In this document: piece after piece, positions 58,449 through 64,000 of the stretch | Position numbering within the stretch: the stretch's first letter is position 1 | Layout: each line of letters begins with the position of its first letter | From: Streptomyces sp. NRRL B-24484 | GTDB lineage: Bacteria > Actinomycetota > Actinomycetes > Streptomycetales > Streptomycetaceae | Direction: 5' to 3' | NCBI RefSeq assembly: GCF_000717715.1 | Contig: NZ_JOAI01000003.1 | Span: 177,745-241,744, forward strand | Length of the DNA stretch: 64,000 nucleotides | Position numbers and translations under genes: made by a program | The notes under the pieces: model-generated | Seen by the model: the letters and a program-made list of their open reading frames with translations, nothing else | What the model was told of the DNA's origin: nothing | Database searches by the model: none

Positions 58449-61145
58449 CTATCCGCGCCAGGGGCCGGTGTGGTCCCGGCGGGCGGCTCCGAGCAGGGCG
58501 GCCAGCAGCGGCAGCACCACGGCGAGCAGGGCGATGGTCGGCCAGGGCGCGTCGGCGAGGTGGACCGCGGGTGCGCCCGGCTGTCCGGCGGCGCGCGAGC
58601 GCAGCAGGGCGAAGGCCGGGACGGCACCGGCGGCGGTGCCGAGCAGGGCGCCGAGCAGGGCGATCAGGCCGGCCTGGAGTCCGGCCAGGGTGCGCCGGGT
58701 GCGCGGTCGGGCGCCGATCGCGGTGAGCACGGCCCGGTCGCGGCGGGCGTCGGCCGCGGCGAGCGCGGTGGCGACCACGGCCGCACCGAGGACCACGACG
58801 GCGGCGAAAGAGCTCAGTGCCACTCCGATCAGGCTGTTGGTCGGCCGGTAGCCGCGTTCCACCTCGAGGGTGGCATGCGGGGCGAGCCGGGCGACGGTGG
58901 CGGCGGCCCGTCGTTCGGCCTTCTCGGGGGTGGGGGCGGCGGGCAGCCAGATTGATCCGGTGGGCTCCACCGACAGGCCGCCCAACCGCTGGACGGTCTG
59001 CGCGCCGACGACCAGCGGCGCGTAGCGCCGGTCGGCGGGCCGTTCGACGAGGACGCCGTCCACACTCTCCTGCCGTACCGCGCCGCCGGCGCCCTGCATC
59101 TGCAGCAGCACCCGACCGTCGTGCAGGTAGGCGGGGTCGGTGACGACGGCCTTGCCGGCGGCGAGCGCGGCCTCGGCGGCCGGGTCGTGCAGGGCGAACA
59201 GGTTGTGCAGGACCGCGGCGTCGCCGACCAGCAACGGGGTGGTGACGGTCCGTCCGTAGCGTTGGCCGCCCTCGGCGTGGACGGTGGCCCGGCAGCCCTG
59301 GCAGAAGACGTACTCGGCCTGGTAGAGGTCGGCGCGTTCGCCGAGGTCCGGCAGGTCCTGGGCGAGCGCGGTGCGAAGCTGCGGCAGCGCGGCCGCGTCG
59401 CCGTACGTCTCCAGTTGGACGGAGTCGACCGGTCGCCGGAGCTGGTAGGCCGCCCGGTCCTGGGCCTCGGACCCGGTGGTGTACACGCCGACGGCGACCG
59501 CACCGGCGACGGCGGCGAGGACCGCGGCGACGGCGGGCGCGGTGCGGGAGCGGTGCCGGGCGGTGTCGCGCAGGGCTAGTCGGGCGCCGAGCGGTAGCCG
59601 GCCGGCGAGCCGGCCGCACAGGGCCAGCAGCAGTGGGGTGAGCAGCAGCAGCCCGAGTTCGGCGGTGACCGCGCCGCCCAGCACCGACAGGGTGCGGACG
59701 GACAGTCCGGCGACCACGGGCGGTCCGCCGACCTGTCCGGCGACGGCCCCGTGCAGGGCGAGTCCGGCGCCCGCGGCCACGGTGGCCGCTCCGAGCAGCG
59801 GCACCCACCGCCCCGCCGGGCGGACGGTGTCGCGGCCGGTCAGGGCGGCGAGCACGTCGCGGCGGCCGGCCTGGACGGCGGGCAGCAGGGCCGCCAGCAG
59901 GGCGGTGGCGATGCCGGTGGCGGCGATCAGCAGCAGGTCTGTCGGGCGCAGGGCCAGGTGCCCGAAGCGGCTGCCGCCGGCCTGCTCGATCCAGGGGCGC
60001 AACAGCGCGACGGCCGCGCAGCCGAGGGCGGTGCCGAGCGCGGCCCCGGCCGCACCGAGGACGAGGCCGCCGGCCAGCACCACCGCGCGGACGTGCTCGG
60101 GCCGTCCGCCCGCCGCACCGAGCAGGGCGAGTTGGCGCCTGGCCTGCCGGGCGCCGATCGCGAACGCGGGTCCGGCCAGCAGCGCGACCTCCAGCAGTGC
60201 CAGGGCGGCCGTGGTGGCCGCGGCCATCACGGTGCGCTCGCGCTGGTCGGCGGCGCCGAACGCCTCCTCGCGCTCCATCGCCGCGGCGGGCGGGTGCAGG
60301 GCCACCTGCCGGGCGGCCACCGTGTAGCCGTGGCGGTTGAACTCCCGTACCCGGTCCCAGTCGAGGGTGGCTCCGGCGGGCAGCTCGACCAGCCAGGCGG
60401 CCTTGCGGGCGGCGGCCTCCTGCGCCCCGTTGCCCAGCGGTGCGAGCCCGGCGGCGGCCTGGGCGGCGTCCAGCGCCCCGTACAGCGTGTCCGGCCGGGC
60501 GACGAGTTCGACCTTCCGCAGGTCACCGGGGTCCTCCACGGTGCCGGTCAGGGTGAGCGGCGCAGACTCGAGACCCTGGAGGGTGACCGGGTCGCCGAGG
60601 TGCAGTCCGCTCTCGGCAAGGAACTCCCGGGTCGCGGCGGCCTCCTGCGGGGCGGCGGGCGCGCGGCCCGCCACCAGGTTCAGCCGGCCCTGCCAGAGCG
60701 GGCCGGTCAGGTCGGCCTCGAAGGTTCCGGTCGGCACCAGGCCCTCCGGGGTGTGCACCCCGGTCACCGGTCCGGTACGGGCCGGCACCAGGGTGCTGCC
60801 GGGCGGCAGCAACGTGGCCAGCAGCGCGGCGGGTTCGCCGTCCGGCGTGGGCACCTGCCCGGCGCCGGCCGGTTGCGGCAGGGTGCGGACCCCGTCGTCG
60901 GGGAAGACTGCCTGCTCGACGGCCCGGCCGGGCGCGTACGCCCCGATCAGGGCGTCCGCCCGGCCCATCAGCCGGTCGGAGCGTTCGGCGGCGGTCAACT
61001 GCCCGCTGCGGTGGACCACGTCGGCGCCGGCGACACCGAGCACCGGCAGCGCCACCATGGCCAGTACCAGGGCGCTGCGGCCCTTGGCCCGCCACGCGTC
61101 CCGGCGGGCGATCCGCAGCGCGGCCCGCCACGATCCGGCGCTCAT
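58449..61145 (-). CDS. FtsX-like ABC transporter permease
   Basis: This 898-residue permease of the MacB/FtsX type has an N-terminal helix, a large extracytoplasmic region (about 60-290), three helices, a further helix pair in the middle, a second large external domain with a CQGC pair, and three C-terminal helices. Repeated FtsX segments such as IGARQARRQLALLGAAGG and ADARRDRAVLTAIGARPRTR are visible. The ATG overlaps the ATPase stop (ATGA). It probably exports peptides or resists envelope-active compounds. Confidence 0.92.
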   Translation of the reverse strand: MSAGSWRAALRIARRDAWRAKGRSALVLAMVALPVLGVAGADVVHRSGQLTAAERSDRLMGRADALIGAYAPGRAVEQAVFPDDGVRTLPQPAGAGQVPTPDGEPAALLATLLPPGSTLVPARTGPVTGVHTPEGLVPTGTFEADLTGPLWQGRLNLVAGRAPAAPQEAAATREFLAESGLHLGDPVTLQGLESAPLTLTGTVEDPGDLRKVELVARPDTLYGALDAAQAAAGLAPLGNGAQEAAARKAAWLVELPAGATLDWDRVREFNRHGYTVAARQVALHPPAAAMEREEAFGAADQRERTVMAAATTAALALLEVALLAGPAFAIGARQARRQLALLGAAGGRPEHVRAVVLAGGLVLGAAGAALGTALGCAAVALLRPWIEQAGGSRFGHLALRPTDLLLIAATGIATALLAALLPAVQAGRRDVLAALTGRDTVRPAGRWVPLLGAATVAAGAGLALHGAVAGQVGGPPVVAGLSVRTLSVLGGAVTAELGLLLLTPLLLALCGRLAGRLPLGARLALRDTARHRSRTAPAVAAVLAAVAGAVAVGVYTTGSEAQDRAAYQLRRPVDSVQLETYGDAAALPQLRTALAQDLPDLGERADLYQAEYVFCQGCRATVHAEGGQRYGRTVTTPLLVGDAAVLHNLFALHDPAAEAALAAGKAVVTDPAYLHDGRVLLQMQGAGGAVRQESVDGVLVERPADRRYAPLVVGAQTVQRLGGLSVEPTGSIWLPAAPTPEKAERRAAATVARLAPHATLEVERGYRPTNSLIGVALSSFAAVVVLGAAVVATALAAADARRDRAVLTAIGARPRTRRTLAGLQAGLIALLGALLGTAAGAVPAFALLRSRAAGQPGAPAVHLADAPWPTIALLAVVLPLLAALLGAARRDHTGPWRG

Positions 61146-61861
61146 CGGACGGCCTCGATCCGCGGCTGCACCGATTCGTCGGTGATCTGGCCGTCGCGCA
61201 GGAAGACCACCCGGTCCGCCCAGGCGGCGTGTGCCGGGTCGTGGGTGACCATCACCGCCGCCGCCCCGGCGTCGCAGCGTCCGCGCAGGACCTCCAGGAC
61301 GGCGTCTCCGGTCGCGGAGTCCAGCGCGCCGGTCGGCTCGTCCGCCAGGACCAGTCGGCGTTCGCCGATCAGGGCGCGGGCGATCGCCACCCGCTGCTGC
61401 TGGCCGCCCGACATGGCGTCGGGGAAGCGGTCCGCCAGGTCGGCGATGCCGAGTTCGGTCAGCGCCGCCAGCGCCTCCCGCCGGGCGGTGCGGGCCGAGG
61501 CTCCGTCCAGCTCTCTTGGCAGTGCGGTGTTCTCGGCGGCGGTCAGGGCCGGGACGAGGTTGTAGTCCTGGAACACGTAGCCCACCGAGCGGCGCCGCAC
61601 GTCGGCGAGCCGGCGCCGGCTCAGCCCGTCCAGGGGCACCCCCTCGACCAGCACCCGCCCGGTGGTGGGCCGGTCCAGCCCGCCGGCCAGCGCCAGCAGC
61701 GTCGACTTCCCCGAGCCGGACGGCCCCATCACCGCGACGAACTCGCCCGCACGCACGGCGAGATCCACCTCGCGCAACGCGGACACCTCCCCCGCGCCGC
61801 CGCCGTGCACCCGGCCGACCCTCTCCAGGCGCAGGACGACCTGCGCATCCGATCCAGACAC
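61142..61861 (-). CDS. ABC transporter ATP-binding protein (MacB/LolD type)
   Basis: This 239-residue ATPase has Walker A GPSGSGKST at 46-54, Q-loop FQDYNLVPALTAAEN, signature MSGGQQQRVAIARAL and Walker B LVLADEPTGALD. The GTG at 61861 is preferred because GGGGGAG is directly upstream, rather than an ATG 11 codons earlier. It is coupled to the FtsX permease by ATGA. Confidence 0.93.
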   Translation of the reverse strand: MSGSDAQVVLRLERVGRVHGGGAGEVSALREVDLAVRAGEFVAVMGPSGSGKSTLLALAGGLDRPTTGRVLVEGVPLDGLSRRRLADVRRRSVGYVFQDYNLVPALTAAENTALPRELDGASARTARREALAALTELGIADLADRFPDAMSGGQQQRVAIARALIGERRLVLADEPTGALDSATGDAVLEVLRGRCDAGAAAVMVTHDPAHAAWADRVVFLRDGQITDESVQPRIEAVR

Positions 61862-61891
61862 GGCTCCCCCTCGAAACAGTGGAACATTTTG

Positions 61892-61904
61892 CATACCGAG
61901 TATG
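61892..61904. promoter_or_regulatory. Inverted repeat upstream of the FtsX-type ABC operon
   Basis: CATAC and GTATG flank CGA, 31 bases before the GTG start, within an AT-rich segment. It is similar in composition to the region before padR (CATACGACTACATATAC). PadR binding is a reasonable inference. Confidence 0.45.
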
Positions 61905-61996
61905 TATAGCCGGTCGTCGATGGATACTCAAGCGAGCGAGATAAGCAGTCTAGCGACCTATAGAGCCTAGTACTGCAACGGTGCTTGCCGTGACGG

Positions 61997-62403
61997 TTGT
62001 CGTGTTCGCTCGTTGGGCCGTTCACGGGTGGGGACATATCCGAGGTCGATGCTCGTCGCTGGTCGGACGGGCCGGCCGGGCTGCACGAGCGGTTTGCGCA
62101 CCGGTTCGCGCGGAGCGAGTCGCGGGAGTCGGCGCTGGCCTGCATGCGTGGCCTGCCGGCCCCGTTGGAGCGCAAGAACGGCTGGACGGTGGCCGAGGAG
62201 GCCGGCCATGGCGGACCGGACCGGATCCAGCGGCTGCTGAACCGGATCGACTGGGACGCCGACGGGGTGCTCGGCGACGTGCGCGAGTACGTCGCCGAGC
62301 ACCTGGCCGATCCGGGCGGCGTGCCGATCGTGGACGACACCGGCTTCCCGAAGAAGGGCGTGCGGTCGGCCGGCGTCCAGCGGCAGTACTCCGGCACCGC
62401 CGG
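61997..62403 (+). pseudogene. IS701-family transposase N-terminal fragment
   Basis: The frame reads ERFAHRFARSESRESALACM, then a conserved middle with ERKNGWTVAEEAGHGGPDRI and VPIVDDTGFPKKGVRSAGVQ. This is the N-terminal part of an IS701 DDE transposase, including the first catalytic Asp (VDDTGF). It stops being IS701 at about 62403, where unrelated transposase sequence begins in frame. Confidence 0.8.
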
Positions 62404-62914
62404 GCTTGTATCTCAATTAATGCTTGTCCAGCATGAGTTGGTGGGAGGGTGGACCATGACAGTGCGTCCGCCCGTCATCGCGTTACGGGCCAAGTTCGAC
62501 CGGATCCTGCCGCATCTCGATGAGCGGCGCCGTCGGCTCCACCTGGCCAGCGAGGCCGTGGCGATCGGCCACGGCGGGATCGCCCTGGTGGCTGCAGCCT
62601 CCGGGACCAGTGCTTCCACCGTCTCGCGCGGCGTCACCGAGCCGGCCGGGAACCCGATGCCGACGCGGAGGGTCCGGGCTGCGGGAGCCGGCCGCAAGCC
62701 GTTGACAGTCACCGACCCCGGCCTGCCGGCGGCGCTCGAGGCGCTGATCGAGCCGCACACTCAAGGTGATCCCGTCTCGCCGCTGCGATGGACCACCTTG
62801 TCGCTGCGGACCCCGGCCTCGACCCTCACGCCACAGGGCCACCCGATCAGTGCCGCAACCGTCGGGCGCCTGCTGTACGGCCTGGGCTACAGCCTCCAGG
62901 GCACCGTCAAGTGA
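62404..62914 (+). pseudogene. ISAzo13-family transposase N-terminal fragment
   Basis: After the IS701 piece the same frame continues into FDRILPHLDERRRRLHLASE, then AIGHGGIALVAAASGTSAST and DPVSPLRWTTLSLRTPASTL, ending YSLQGTVK and a stop. These are N-terminal ISAzo13 features; the catalytic domain is missing. The fused reading frame is a chance chimera of two broken elements. The cut at 62911 coincides with the start of the IS3 element. Confidence 0.75.
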
Positions 62915-62950
62915 GCTGCCCCGACTTTCGTAGAGTCCGCGATCGTGTGA

Positions 62951-63905
62951 TCAAGCGGCCTGCGGGACTTGCTCCGGTCTCGCCCAGTACGCCTGTTCGT
63001 ACTCGTCTGGTGGCAGGTGGCCGAGGGCGGAGTGGAGTCGTTCACCGTTGTACCACGCGACCCACTGGAGGACGGCCCGCTCGACCTCGTCGAAGTCCCG
63101 CCATGGCCCCTGATGTTCGATCAGTTCGGCTTTGAACGTGCCGTTCAGGGCCTCGGCCATCGCATTGTCGTACGAATCGGCGACGGAACCCACGGACGCC
63201 GGGGCGCCGGCCTCGGCCAGTCGCTCTGTGTAGCGAATGGATACGTATTGCGACCCGCGGTCGCTGTGATGAATGAGGTCGGCGCCCTTCTTGATCCTCT
63301 GCCGCCACAGCGCCATCTCCAGCGCGTCCAGCGGCAGGTCGGTGCGCATGTGGGTGGCGGCCCGCCGGCCCACGATCCGACGCGAGTACGCGTCCAGGAC
63401 GAACGCCACGTGGACCCACCCGGACCAGGCCCGCACGTAGGTCAGGTCGGCCGGCCACAGCTGGTTCGGGCGCTCGGCGGTGAACCGGCGGTTGACCAGG
63501 TCCGGCGGGCGCGGCGCGGTGAGCTCCGGGACGGTGGTGCGGCGGCGCTGCCCGCGGATGACGCCCTCGATGCCGAGCTCGCGCATCAGCCGCTCGACCG
63601 TGCAGCGGGCCACCCGGTGGCCGGCGCGGACCAGCGCGCGGTGATGCGCCGGGCGCCGCAGGTGCGGCCGGAGTCCTCCCGCGCGGCTGTGACCAGCGGA
63701 ATCAGCTCCTCGTCGCGCAGGCGGCGGGCGGACTTCGGGCGTGTCTTGCGCGCGAAGTACGTCGAGGGAGACAGCTCCAGCACCCGGCACACTGGGGGTA
63801 CCCCCTCTGGGGGAGATCGACACCGAAGCCGTCTCACAGGTGGTCGATCACCTGCTCGGCCTCGTCCGGGGACGGTCGATCTCCCGGGCAAAAAACACGC
63901 CGGTG
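62951..63905 (-). pseudogene. IS3-family element, orfB frameshifted, orfA truncated
   Basis: The minus strand encodes an IS3 orfB integrase: WPADLTYVRAWSGWVHVAFV, HHSDRGSQYVSIRYTERLAE and NGTFKAELIEHQG carry the DDE residues. The upstream part (LELSPSTYFARKTRPKSARR, then RTCGARRIT) is in a different frame. One lost base near 63640 separates RRIT from RALVRAGHRVARCTVERLM. Remains of orfA (FFAREIDRPRTRPSRVIDHL) end just before orfB. The element is therefore inactive by itself. Confidence 0.8.
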
Positions 63906-63916
63906 CACTCAACCCG

Positions 63917-64000
63917 TCAGCGCAACAGGGGCTCCAGCCTATCGGCCGGCGTGTCGAAGTCGAGGGTCTTCCGGGGCCGCGTGTTCAACTTCACGGCGAT
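63917..64000 (-). mobile_element. IS30-family transposase C-terminal end (runs off the window)
   Basis: The last 84 bases read on the minus strand as AVKLNTRPRKTLDFDTPADR followed by LEPLLR and a stop at 63917. This is the characteristic IS30 transposase ending (LNxRPRKTL). The rest lies beyond the window, so it may or may not be intact. Confidence 0.75.

Overview
This window is very high-GC actinobacterial chromosome, most like Streptomyces or Kitasatospora. The signs are strong third-position GC bias, many GTG and TTG starts, GTGA/ATGA translational coupling, a CebR-type operator, a mycothiol-dependent-type enzyme, and SpoIIE/PAS/GAF phosphatase architecture. I found no rRNA, tRNA or CRISPR array.

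Layout. (1) 0.7-12.1 kb is a catabolic island. Two Fe(II)/2-oxoglutarate (TauD/TfdA) dioxygenases, an acyl-CoA ligase, an AraC regulator, a beta-keto acid cleavage enzyme (BKACE), a quinone-oxidoreductase-like enzyme, an MFS carrier, an RBBP9-like hydrolase and an acetoacetyl-CoA synthetase look like one route in which a beta-keto acid is cleaved and the released acetoacetate is re-activated. (2) 12.1-26.2 kb is mixed chromosomal content: a YeiH/LysR pair, a STAND-type ATPase with a nuclease-like protein, a prenyl synthase-like protein, membrane proteins, a SpoIIE phosphatase, and a secreted cellulose-binding glycoside hydrolase under a perfect CebR box. (3) 26.3-32.1 kb is accessory DNA: small enzymes, an Imm32-like protein, a lipoprotein, a lectin-domain protein and several dead IS5-type transposase ends, two of which flank a maleylpyruvate-isomerase-like gene in inverted orientation.

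(4) 32.2-55.2 kb is the centrepiece: an azole-forming, dehydratase-containing RiPP cluster that I cannot match to a known product. One long minus-strand operon (49.45 down to 32.22 kb) encodes, in order of transcription, an LLM-class oxidoreductase, two tandem precursor peptides with an identical cysteine-packed core (ASSCCCCCPCCSCT), a leader-binding maturation protein, and then two versions of each modification enzyme: YcaO cyclodehydratase, SagB-type dehydrogenase, LanB-type dehydratase, and the short SpaB_C/thiopeptide-type protein. The precursor leader carries VTAGYGLTEL, which resembles the end of thiomuracin/GE2270-type leaders. Ser25 and Ser34 of the second precursor are nine residues apart, the spacing of the 26-membered-ring thiopeptides. 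A divergent cobalamin-binding radical SAM gene follows, then a two-component system coupled to an ABC exporter, which are candidates for tailoring and for export, immunity or control.

(5) 55.6-64 kb holds an SDR gene, a pile-up of broken LysR, MBL-fold and IS701 genes, a PadR-membrane protein pair with an FtsX-type ABC transporter, and a terminal mosaic of IS701, ISAzo13, IS3 and IS30 fragments.

All family names come from motif recognition by eye and memory of the families. No database search was run.
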